NCBI GenBank assembly: GCA_047619685.1
Contig: JBLHLC010000060.1
Location: 1 to 17,592 of the forward strand
Reading direction: 5' to 3'
DNA: 17,592 nucleotides
From: JABDJZ01 sp047619685
GTDB lineage: Bacteria > Bacteroidota > Rhodothermia > Rhodothermales > UBA10348
The notes under the pieces were generated by a model. The model was not told the DNA's origin and made no database searches. It was given only the letters and a program-made list of their open reading frames with translations. Positions 6,442-14,004 of the stretch are shown here, in pieces. Each line of letters begins with the position of its first letter. Positions within the stretch are counted from its first letter, which is position 1. The position numbers and the translations under genes were made by a program.

Positions 6442-7630
6442 TTATTGCTCCACTGCCCAGAAGTGCACCTTGTAGCTGAAGACAGTAAACGCGACGCTCG
6501 CACCATCCGGCGAATAGGCGGGCTGAGTCTTCTGAGACGGATCAGTGGTCACCACCTGGCTGGCGCCGCCGCCGGCCGGGACCCGGTGTATCTGAAGCCA
6601 CCCCGCCGGATCCCGTGCCACAAAGGCCACCCAACGGCCATCCGGAGAGGCGCTTATGCCGGCGAATACCTGTGGAGACGCAAACCGATGGATGAGCCGC
6701 GGAATTCCGCCAGAACGGGAGACGCGGTAGAGCAACTTCGAGTCTGGCCCGTCGGAGGCTTCAAACACGATCTCATCGGACCCGCCCAGCCATTTGAGAC
6801 TTGAAAAACAGCCTGCCGTCGGCAGTGGTTTGCAGCGCGTAGGCATCGCGGTCGAAGGAGGATATCTGCTCTGCCGCTCCTCCTGAAAGCGGGCGCTGCC
6901 AGACGTCCTGGCGGCCGCGCTTGTCCGGGGTGGCGTAGTACACGTTTTCCTCTGAGAATGCGACCGGGCCGTAGACCCGGTGGGTCCACTCCGGGCCGGT
7001 TTGGCCGCACGGCATTTGGAGGGCAGGATCGTGGTCGTCGTGGTTCAGACAAGCCACACGTCCGTCCGGCATCCGGGCTGGATTCGACAGCTGCCCGGCC
7101 GACGCCAGGGTATCGATCACCGCGCCCGAGGCCGGGTCCAGCGTCACAAGGAGGTTGGGGCCTCCGCCCAGGATGCCGGCCACGGCGGGGCGGCCGTCCA
7201 GGGACTCAGCGGCCGAGCGCCAGCTCAGCTCCCTCAGGTTTCCGGGCACTTGGTTGGGCCAAATCGGGGTTCTTTCGCCCGAATCCATGTGGTACTCGTA
7301 CCACGTCTGGGAGGCTCGGTCGAAGGTGCGCTCCAGCACCGCAAGCGACCTGGAATCTCCCATCCATGTCAACTGCCGGAGGTCACTCACACCGGGTCCG
7401 TACCGCCGAACGGGCCCGCCCGAAGATGGAATTACGTCCACGAAGCGGTCGGTTGTATAGGCCAACCACTGGCCGTCAGGGGAGACGGCGCCCAGGGGAT
7501 CCCGATAAGCGACCGGGCCGACCTGGTCCACGGAGGTGACGTACCGGAGGCTGGGCTGCTGGTAGGCCGCGGGGGTTGGTCCGCAGCCGGACAGACAGAT
7601 GACGGCGGACAGCAGATAGGCTCGGCTCAT
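6442..7630 (-). pseudogene. TolB/PD40-like beta-propeller lipoprotein, frameshifted
   Basis: The first frame (7630 to 6773) encodes a lipoprotein signal (MSRAYLLSAVICLSGC, lipobox LSGC, C16) and repeated propeller blades with SPDG-type turns (SPDGQWLAY, MPDGRVACL). It then runs into non-homologous sequence and stops. The remaining blades (SPDGRWVAFVARD, YSPDGASVAFTVF, ending FWAVEQ) continue in another frame down to 6442. Removing one T from the TTTTT run on the coding strand (6804-6808, at F275/F276) joins them smoothly as DGRLFSSLKWLGGSDE. The result is one 395-residue protein with no other break. Such PD40/WD40-like propellers are usually extracytoplasmic binding modules; the ligand is unknown. 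It stands alone, 95 bp from the Rieske start and divergent from the DUF1080 gene. The cause could be a true mutation or a homopolymer sequencing error. Confidence 0.82.
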
Positions 7631-7658
7631 GGGGCACTCTGAGGTTGATGATCAGTGC

Positions 7659-7686
7659 GGTACGCCAGAATAGCGACCGCCGTACC
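7659..7686. repeat. Inverted repeat in a divergent intergenic region
   Basis: GGTACG (7659-7664) and CGTACC (7681-7686) are perfect inverted hexamers 16 bases apart, in the 102-bp gap between the divergent propeller-lipoprotein and DUF1080 genes. A shared operator or a weak stem-loop is possible, but six-base arms could occur by chance. I see no clear promoter hexamers or Shine-Dalgarno in this gap. Confidence 0.3.
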
Positions 7687-7732
7687 TTCCTGACCATCCG
7701 ATCAGCGATTCACGCTCACCGACCCATTTCCC

Positions 7733-8323
7733 ATGCGTTATAGTTTACTACTGCTGATACTCCTCGCCACCCCTGCCCTGGCTCAGGAAGCGCGGCCTCT
7801 CTTCGACGGCAAGACGCTGGCGGGTTGGCAAATCCACGGCACCGAGAAGTGGTTCGTCGAGGACGGAGAGATGGTCTGCGAAAGCGGCCCGGATGCCGAG
7901 TACGGGTATCTGGCAACCGATGAGGTCTTCGGCGATTTTGATCTCTCGGTGGAGTTCTTCCAGGAGGCCGACGGCAATTCAGGCGTGTTTTTTCGCTCCT
8001 GGGTCCATGGTACAATTGTCTCAGGCTGGCAGGTGGAAGTTGCACCGCCAGGCAACCACTCGGGCGGTATCTACGAGTCCTACGGCCGCGGTTGGCTCGT
8101 GCAGCCAGACGAGGCAGGCGAGGCCGCGCTCAAGGAGGGAGAGTGGAATCAGATGCGCATCCTGGCAGTTGGCGGCCGGGTTCAGACATGGCTTAACGGG
8201 CATCCCATTGTGGACATCACGGACGAAAAAATTGGGGAAGCCAAAGGCCGCATCGCCCTCCAGATTCACTCCGGCGGCGGCATTCGTGTACGCTGGCGCA
8301 CTATTCAGATTCAGGCACTGTAG
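7733..8323 (+). CDS. Secreted DUF1080 / 3-keto-disaccharide hydrolase-like protein
   Basis: A 196-residue protein with a clear Sec signal peptide (MRYSLLLLILLATPALA, then Q-E). The mature part opens with LFDGKTLAGWQ and continues through DFDLSVEFF, NSGVFFRS and GIYESYGRGW to GGGIRVRWRTIQIQAL. This is the hallmark layout of the DUF1080 (PF06439) concanavalin-like sandwich family, some members of which are 3-keto-disaccharide hydrolases. It is a short single-domain member without lipobox, so it should be periplasmic or secreted. The ATG at 7733 fits the signal peptide; no Shine-Dalgarno is obvious. The serine hydrolase gene starts 4 bp after its stop, so the two are likely co-transcribed. The family call is strong. 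The exact activity is uncertain, because many members are uncharacterised. Confidence 0.9.
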   Translation: MRYSLLLLILLATPALAQEARPLFDGKTLAGWQIHGTEKWFVEDGEMVCESGPDAEYGYLATDEVFGDFDLSVEFFQEADGNSGVFFRSWVHGTIVSGWQVEVAPPGNHSGGIYESYGRGWLVQPDEAGEAALKEGEWNQMRILAVGGRVQTWLNGHPIVDITDEKIGEAKGRIALQIHSGGGIRVRWRTIQIQAL

Positions 8324-8327
8324 GCAC

Positions 8328-9374
8328 ATGGTAATCCGATTCACCACGCTCCTTCTTGCCACCGTCGTGGCCTTTGCCGACGTCTCCGCTCAGGGCTTGG
8401 GACGTGGCACCACAGATGCTCCCGTCACCGGCTGGCCAACGGCCATAGCAGACTCGCTTGGTCTCAATCTTGAAGCCCTGGAAGAGCACAGAATTCTGTG
8501 CGAGGAGTCAGAGGCCAGCGGATGCCTGGTTGCCTACAAGGGGTACATCGTCCAGGAATGGTACTCGGACCAGTATCCGTCGGAGCCCGAGGGAATGCAG
8601 CCCTGGATCGGAACGCGTTCAGCTACCAAATCCGTCATCGGCCTCTTGGCGGGAATGCTGATTGAAGATGGCGCGATCGGCGGAGTCGACGACGAAGTGG
8701 CCGGCTATCTGCCAGAGTGGGAAGCGGGCGCGGAGGCTGGAGTCACCCTTCGGCATTTGCTCACCATGACGTCTGGCGTAGCAAAACACGCGGGAGAGGG
8801 ACGTCACCCAGGCGTTGTGGCCGCCAAGAATACCCGCGAGTTTGTGGTGGGGCTCCCGCTTGACGATGCTCCGGGCGAGCGGTGGAGGTACAGCAACGAG
8901 GGCGCACAATAGCTGTCGCCGGTCCTGGAGAAGGCGGCGGGCATGCCGCTAGCGGCGTATGCGCGGGAGCGATTGTTCGATCCCACCGGCATGCAGACCA
9001 CCCATCTCATGGTGGACGAGTACTACAATACCGTCACCATCGGCGGCATGCGGACCCGCCTACGTGAGTTCGCCCGCGTGGCTCAGCTTATGGCCAATGT
9101 GGGTAAGTGGAATGGCGCGCAGATCGTACCTGCCCAGTGGGTCCGGGACTCGGTTACTCCCGGCGAAAAGAATGCCTACTACGGGTATCTCTGGTGGATA
9201 GACCAGGAAATGGGCGCGTACTCGGCCGCAGGCACCTTCGACCAGACAATCCTTGTTCTCCCTGAACAGGACTTGGTCGCCGTGCGATTGCAGCGCGACG
9301 TGGAGTCAGGCCGAAATGGCCACTACTGGAATCGCGAAACGCCGGTGGTTCTGCGAGGCATCGTGGAGTTTTAG
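8328..9374 (+). pseudogene. Serine beta-lactamase-like hydrolase with in-frame TAG
   Basis: One continuous reading frame of 348 residues is interrupted at codon 195 by TAG (8910-8912). Upstream are a Sec signal (MVIRFTTLLLATVVAFADVSAQ), the SxxK nucleophile motif S98-A-T-K101, LRHLLTMTSG (141-150) and the YxN motif Y188-S-N190 in WRYSNEGAQ. Directly after the stop, in the same frame, come LSPVLEKAAGMPLAAYARERLFDPTGM, GYLWWIDQE and the C-terminal AAGTFDQ segment. This is the class C beta-lactamase / penicillin-binding-protein-like esterase family (PF00144). Family members usually have Leu-Leu after YSN-x-G-x-Q, so TAG probably replaced a Leu codon such as TTG. The catalytic residues are all upstream, but the truncated product would lack half the fold. 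It lies 4 bp after the DUF1080 gene, and its stop overlaps that of the convergent amidohydrolase. Confidence 0.85.
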
Positions 9375-10672
9375 TCCCTCAGCACGCGGCCAGGTTTGCG
9401 GCGCGGGTTGTTCATGTGGCGAGGGTCTTCCCACTGAAACTGTCCGTCCTGGCGATACACCGCTCCATCTTTCATGACGAAGTGAATGTCCCGAAGGACC
9501 GTCACATCGTCCAGCGGATTCTCATCGGTGGCTACGATGTCCGCCGCCACTCCGACCTTGATCTGACCGCTGTTCACTCCCAACAGGTCAGCGGCGTTCA
9601 TGGTGAACATCTGCAGGATGAGGCTGGACGGGAAGTCGGCCGCCGTGAAGCTTTCCAGGAACTCCAGCGTGAGTTCGCCGCGCGTCCATCCGTCGCGAGC
9701 GTAGACCACGTCAGATCCAAACGCCATCGGCGTACCAGCGGCAAGGGCGCGACGGTTTCGCGCCACAATGCGCTCCCAGGCTGCCTGACTGGACGCTGAC
9801 GCCGGGAAGTCTGTGCCGACCAGGTACACTCCGTGCTCTTTCATGAGCGCAAGTGTTTCGTCGCTCGGGTTGTTTCCGTGCTCGATGGAAGCCACGCCGC
9901 CCAAAACGGCGTTCCGGATGGCCTCATTACTGTAGGCATGCGCTGCGACCTTTATACCCACGTCTCCAGCCTCATCGACGGCGGCCTGGATGTCCTCAAC
10001 GCTGTAGATGTAGGGCTGGTTGTCGGTGACCAGCTTGATCACGGTCGCGCCGTAGTGGATGTTCTCGCGAACAGCCTTTCTGATTTCGTCTTCGGAGTCA
10101 GCGTAGAAATACTCGGGCTCGCCAAGGCCGGGTTTCTCGGGCTGCATCTGGAACTGGCCGCCAAAAGGCGAGATGATGCGGCCGGAAGCAATCACGTTTG
10201 GGCCGGGAATCCAGCCGCCTTCAACGCCGCGGCGGACTTCCACATCGGCATAGAGGGCATTATTACCAACGTCCCGGACCCAGGTGAAGCCGCTCTCTAG
10301 AAGCGAGCGCGCCTGCGCCACGCCCTGAAGCGTGCGAAAAGCCGTCGTTTCAATGAGGCCCGTGTAGTAGTAACTCCCGTGGTCGTTGATGGAGGCGCCG
10401 TCCATCGTGGTCATGGTGAGGTGGGAGTGCGAGTCAATCAGGCCAGGAAGCACGTAGGAGTCGGACAGATCGATGACCTCCGCGCCTGACGGGATCCTGA
10501 GGTTTGGACCCACAGCGGTGATGAGGCCGTCCTCGATCAGGACGATCTGATTGGCGAGGGCTGTGCCCGTGGCTACGTCAATGACGTGACCGGCCCGGAT
10601 GGCGGTAACCTGGGCTTGGGCGGGAAGGCTGAAAGCGAGAATGCAGAGGGAGAGGAGGAAGCAGCGTGTCAT
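9371..10672 (-). CDS. Secreted metal-dependent amidohydrolase (imidazolonepropionase/prolidase-like)
   Basis: From the ATG at 10672 the protein is 433 residues with a Sec signal (MTRCFLLSLCILAFSLPAQAQ). An in-frame ATG at 10726 would add 18 polar residues before the signal, so it is less likely. Amidohydrolase TIM-barrel metal residues are visible: H82-S-H84 in LIDSHSHLTM, K213 in VIKLVTD (the usual carbamylated Lys position), H245 in VAAHAYS, H265 in SIEHGN and D321 in FGSD. The C-terminus has the usual NPLDDVTVL and FVMKDGAVYR. Relatives annotated as Xaa-Pro dipeptidases or imidazolonepropionase-like enzymes are commonly exported in Bacteroidota and Rhodothermota. Its substrate is probably a small amide or dipeptide, but this is unproven. 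It lies downstream of the M28 peptidase gene on the same strand (132 bp gap). Its stop overlaps that of the converging serine hydrolase. Confidence 0.9.
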   Translation of the reverse strand: MTRCFLLSLCILAFSLPAQAQVTAIRAGHVIDVATGTALANQIVLIEDGLITAVGPNLRIPSGAEVIDLSDSYVLPGLIDSHSHLTMTTMDGASINDHGSYYYTGLIETTAFRTLQGVAQARSLLESGFTWVRDVGNNALYADVEVRRGVEGGWIPGPNVIASGRIISPFGGQFQMQPEKPGLGEPEYFYADSEDEIRKAVRENIHYGATVIKLVTDNQPYIYSVEDIQAAVDEAGDVGIKVAAHAYSNEAIRNAVLGGVASIEHGNNPSDETLALMKEHGVYLVGTDFPASASSQAAWERIVARNRRALAAGTPMAFGSDVVYARDGWTRGELTLEFLESFTAADFPSSLILQMFTMNAADLLGVNSGQIKVGVAADIVATDENPLDDVTVLRDIHFVMKDGAVYRQDGQFQWEDPRHMNNPRRKPGRVLRD

Positions 10673-10804
10673 GGTGGCGACTGGATGGTGGGATTCTCTA
10701 CTGTAAGCCAGCATTCGGGTTAGCACAAGTCTTCGGAGTGTCGGCCCTGGTGACAGGCCGATAGCTCACTCCCAACGCTAGCACGGTGAACCGTCCAAAA
10801 GCGC

Positions 10805-12409
10805 CTACTTGAACCGGTCCGACGTCTCTCTGGCCGCATCCTGGCACACCGGCCATGGGCGCTCCGAACCAGTCGCCGCATTTACCGCAAGCTGTCGCCT
10901 CGTCCGCGGAATGCGGTCGTCTTCGGACGCCTGATAGGCCAGCATGGCTGTAATGGCAGCATTGCCGGTCAGGTCATCCCACGCCACTTTGTCGAAGGTG
11001 TCGCGGTTGGTGTGCCAGGTGGCGCTGAAGTAGTCCATTCTGTTAGCGGATAGACTGAAGGACGGCGCGCCTGCGCAGATGAAGCTGGCATAATCGCTCC
11101 CTCCGCTTCCGGGGCTTCCGGGGAGATTCAGGTCAATGTCGCCAACCAGCTCGGAGGGCATTCGGGAGAACCAATCGGCGAAGAACCCGCCCGCGTCCAC
11201 GAGGCCCTGCGTCGAGACGGACGAGATGCGTCCTGTGCCGTTGTCCTGATTCAACAGGATCTGGAGGCCCTCGACAATCTCCGGGTGATCCGCCGAGAAG
11301 GCGCGGGAGCCGTTGAGGCCCTGCTCCTCACCGCCCCAGAGGCCCACCATGATGGTCCGCCTGGGATTTGGGTAGACCTTCTTGAGAATGCGGAGGGCTT
11401 CCATCATGGTCACACTGCCTGTGCCATTATCGGTCATCCCGCTCCCGCCGTCCCATGCGTCATAGTGCGCCGAAAGCAGGACGTACTCGTCGGGCAGTTC
11501 GGTACCGCGGATGGACGCCACGACATTGAATACCGGGCCCTCTCCCAAGTCCCGAGCCTGCGCCTGGGCCTGTAGGATCGGGGCGTCTCCGTGTTCAGCC
11601 AGCCGGTAGACCAGCCCGTAGTCCTCACAACTCAGGTTGAACGCAGGGGCTACGCGGTTCATGGCTCCGCGGAAGGAGTAAGTCAGCGGGAAAATGCGGT
11701 CGGTACCTCGGGCTCCCGTCCAGAGGTTGACCAGGAAGCCGGCAGCTCCAGCCTCCTCGAGGGCATCGACAATCTCTTGGTTGGAGAGCCCGATCTCGAT
11801 CATTTTCGTACTCCAGGCCGATCTAGCCGCGTTCTGGGCTTCACGAAATGCGGCAGAGGCGCCCTCGCGTCCCACTTCATCCCAGACATCGGCGGGGCGG
11901 CAGCTTGCTTCGGCCGCAGAGAGCAGGATGAACTTGCCCTTGGCCTGAGGCAACCAGTCACGGAAGGCTTCGGCACCATCCAGTTCGGGGATCATAGCGA
12001 CACCCCCCGTGGCCGGGCCGCTGGTTCCAGGGCCCCAGGGAAGGAGCATTGCCTCCAGGGACCGGACGCGTGGCTCAAGAAGGTCAACATGGGATATTCC
12101 GCGTTCCCAGGAGCGCCACGTGCCGTACTGCTCGCCCTCGGCTTCAATCCCCCACGACTGGAAGCGCTCAACGGCCCAGTCAACTGCTGCGCGGTGCGTC
12201 GGGCTACCCGTCAAGCGCGGCCCAAGCGAGTCCGCCAACGTCTGTGCGAGACCGTAGAGATGTGAATTGCCGTAGGCCTCGTTCCAAATTGCTTCCAGGA
12301 CCGGATCGCCGGTGGGGAATGGTGCCGGGGATGCCGAAGGGAGCGTGGCAACCTGGGCGGTAGCGGGTGCGGCAAAAAGTAGTGCGCAGAAGAAAACGAG
12401 GAGTCTCAT
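10805..12409 (-). CDS. Secreted M28 metallopeptidase (carboxypeptidase Q-like)
   Basis: A 534-residue protein from the ATG at 12409, beginning with a Sec signal (MRLLVFFCALLFAAPATAQ). The 14 codons upstream (to 12451) lack signal character and are excluded. Residues 100-300 form an inserted protease-associated-like region. The di-zinc M28 core follows: H315-Y-D317 in LLSAHYDAW, D327 in TDNGTGS, E361-E362 in WGGEEQG, D389 in NQDNGTG and H466 in WHTNRDT. The full ligand set for two metals and the catalytic Glu are therefore present. Length and the HTNRDTFDKV signature fit the glutamate carboxypeptidase / carboxypeptidase Q group of exopeptidases. It would trim peptides outside the cytoplasm. 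The downstream amidohydrolase on the same strand could complete dipeptide breakdown. It is divergent from the sulfatase gene. Confidence 0.93.
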   Translation of the reverse strand: MRLLVFFCALLFAAPATAQVATLPSASPAPFPTGDPVLEAIWNEAYGNSHLYGLAQTLADSLGPRLTGSPTHRAAVDWAVERFQSWGIEAEGEQYGTWRSWERGISHVDLLEPRVRSLEAMLLPWGPGTSGPATGGVAMIPELDGAEAFRDWLPQAKGKFILLSAAEASCRPADVWDEVGREGASAAFREAQNAARSAWSTKMIEIGLSNQEIVDALEEAGAAGFLVNLWTGARGTDRIFPLTYSFRGAMNRVAPAFNLSCEDYGLVYRLAEHGDAPILQAQAQARDLGEGPVFNVVASIRGTELPDEYVLLSAHYDAWDGGSGMTDNGTGSVTMMEALRILKKVYPNPRRTIMVGLWGGEEQGLNGSRAFSADHPEIVEGLQILLNQDNGTGRISSVSTQGLVDAGGFFADWFSRMPSELVGDIDLNLPGSPGSGGSDYASFICAGAPSFSLSANRMDYFSATWHTNRDTFDKVAWDDLTGNAAITAMLAYQASEDDRIPRTRRQLAVNAATGSERPWPVCQDAARETSDRFK

Positions 12410-12468
12410 GAGAGTCGCGTAAAAGGACAGGGTTGATCTGGGTCCGAGCAAGAATTGGCGCGGGCAAC

Positions 12469-12482
12469 CCTAGGTTACTAGG
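12469..12482. repeat. Short palindrome in the M28/sulfatase divergent region
   Basis: CCTAG-GTTA-CTAGG is a perfect 5-base inverted repeat with a 4-base centre. It sits in the 178-bp gap between the divergent M28 peptidase (start 12409) and sulfatase (start 12588) genes. The overlapping AACC-CTA-GGTT adds a second small dyad. It is a candidate operator, weakly supported. I find no convincing promoter hexamers or Shine-Dalgarno in the rest of the gap. Confidence 0.25.
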
Positions 12483-12587
12483 TCTCGAGGGCCCCCGCAA
12501 CATTGATGGGAGAGTACATTCGGTCGCCGAGGGACGCGGACATCCCAGCCCGCTGCAATCCGCAATCAACCTGCTTCGGTGTCTCTT

Positions 12588-14003
12588 ATGCTTGCCAGAC
12601 TCGCAAAAATTCTTCTGTTGGCCTTCGGCCTCCTCCTGTCCGGCTGCGGGGAGCCGCCATCACCCCAGCCTCCGAACATCGTCATCATCTTCGCTGACGA
12701 CCTGGGCTACGGCGACCTGGGCAGCTACGGCCACCCGACGATTCGGACACCCAATCTGGACCGAATGGCCGCCGAAGGCATGAAGCTCACGCAATTCTAC
12801 GCGGCGGCCTCAGTCTGCACGCCGAGTCGGGCCGGTCTTCTGACGGGTCGGCTGCCCATTCGTAGTGGCATGGCCGGCAATGGAAGGCGCGTCCTCTTCC
12901 CCGATTCCAGGTTGGGACTTCCGGCAGAAGAGGTCACTATCGCAGAGGTGCTGAAGGGACGCGGCTACACCACGGCTGCGATAGGGAAGTGGCATCTGGG
13001 TCATCTCCCCGAGTTCCTTCCTACCCGCCACGGCTTCGATTCGTACCTGGGCATCCCGTACTCGAATGACATGGATCAGGTCAAGAGCGGCCCCATTTTT
13101 CGAGAGCCTGAATACGAGTCCTGGAACGTCCCCCTGATGCGAGACGAAGAGATTATCGAACGGCCTGCCGACCAGCGAACGATAACGAGGCGGTATACCG
13201 AAGAGGCGGTACGGTTGATCTCCGAACAGCGAGACGGCCCATTGTTTATCTACCTCGCCCACAACCTTCCCCATGTCCCTCTTTTTCGATCCGAGGCTTT
13301 CGAAGGGGTCAGTCCGCGCGGCCTTTACGGGGACGTCATCGAGGAGATTGACTGGAGTGTCGGGCAGATCATGCAGGCACTCGAAAGCGAGGGAATCGCA
13401 GAGAACACCTTGCTCTTCTTCACCTCTGACAACGGTCCCTGGCTTGTGTACGGTGAGCAGGGAGGATCGGCGGGCTTGCTTCGCGGTGGGAAGGGGATGA
13501 CGTGGGAAGGGGGAATGCGCGAACCGGCACTGGCCTGGTGGCCTGGAACCATCCCTGCGGGGACCGTGCGACACGCGGTTACCAGCACGATGGACCTCCT
13601 CCCAACGGCTGCCGCCATGGCGGGGGCGCAATCGCCAGATGAGAGCCTCCTGGATGGCAGGAGCCTGCTCCAGCTTCTGAAGGGAGAGTCCAGCCAGGAA
13701 GTCCGGGACGCCTACTATTTCTACCGCGGGGCCACCCTGTATGCTGTCCGAAAGGGCCCCTGGAAAGCCCACTTCACCACGCAGTGGGCCTATACGCCGG
13801 ACAACAACAAGACGGAGCACAGTCCGCCGGGTTTGTACAACCTGGACACCGACCCTTCAGAGAAGTACGACGTGGCCGCGGATCATCCAGAGGTGGTGGC
13901 TGAGATTCGGGCCCTGGCCGAGCAGCACCTGTCTGAGGTGATTCCGGCTGAATCGCGACTGGATGCGCGAATAGGGGACTTGGCGAAGGCGGACGCCCCC
14001 TGA
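12588..14003 (+). CDS. Lipoprotein arylsulfatase (formylglycine-type, S1 family)
   Basis: From the ATG at 12588 the protein is 471 residues; a GTG at 12579 could add three residues. The N-terminus (MLARLAKILLLAFGLLLSGC) is a lipoprotein signal with lipobox LSGC, C20. The sulfatase core follows: metal-binding D37-D38 in IVIIFADDLGYGD, and the formylglycine signature C77-T-P-S-R81, where C77 would be oxidised by a maturase. Then come GKWHLG (K134, H136), H229 in LPHVP, D281-N282 in TSDNGPW and K302 in GGKGMTW. Residues 130-160 (GKWHLG...LGIPYSNDM) recall arylsulfatase A / GalNAc-6-sulfatase relatives. It should release sulfate from an ester outside the cytoplasm; the substrate is unknown. No formylglycine-generating enzyme is in the window. 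It ends one base from the convergent CotH gene. Confidence 0.94.
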   Translation: MLARLAKILLLAFGLLLSGCGEPPSPQPPNIVIIFADDLGYGDLGSYGHPTIRTPNLDRMAAEGMKLTQFYAAASVCTPSRAGLLTGRLPIRSGMAGNGRRVLFPDSRLGLPAEEVTIAEVLKGRGYTTAAIGKWHLGHLPEFLPTRHGFDSYLGIPYSNDMDQVKSGPIFREPEYESWNVPLMRDEEIIERPADQRTITRRYTEEAVRLISEQRDGPLFIYLAHNLPHVPLFRSEAFEGVSPRGLYGDVIEEIDWSVGQIMQALESEGIAENTLLFFTSDNGPWLVYGEQGGSAGLLRGGKGMTWEGGMREPALAWWPGTIPAGTVRHAVTSTMDLLPTAAAMAGAQSPDESLLDGRSLLQLLKGESSQEVRDAYYFYRGATLYAVRKGPWKAHFTTQWAYTPDNNKTEHSPPGLYNLDTDPSEKYDVAADHPEVVAEIRALAEQHLSEVIPAESRLDARIGDLAKADAP

Positions 14004-14004
14004 G

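Noticed and set aside
6804..6808. Programmed ribosomal frameshift in the propeller gene
   Set aside because: There is no stimulatory structure that I can identify, and no known precedent in this family. A one-base homopolymer indel explains it more simply, though slippage is not formally excluded.
8910..8912. TAG read as pyrrolysine
   Set aside because: No pyl genes are visible, the family position is usually Leu, and the context is an ordinary hydrolase. Nonsense mutation or sequence error is simpler.
12810..13820. Minus-strand open frame (336 codons) inside the sulfatase gene
   Set aside because: The opposite strand carries all the sulfatase motifs, and this frame shows none of any family.
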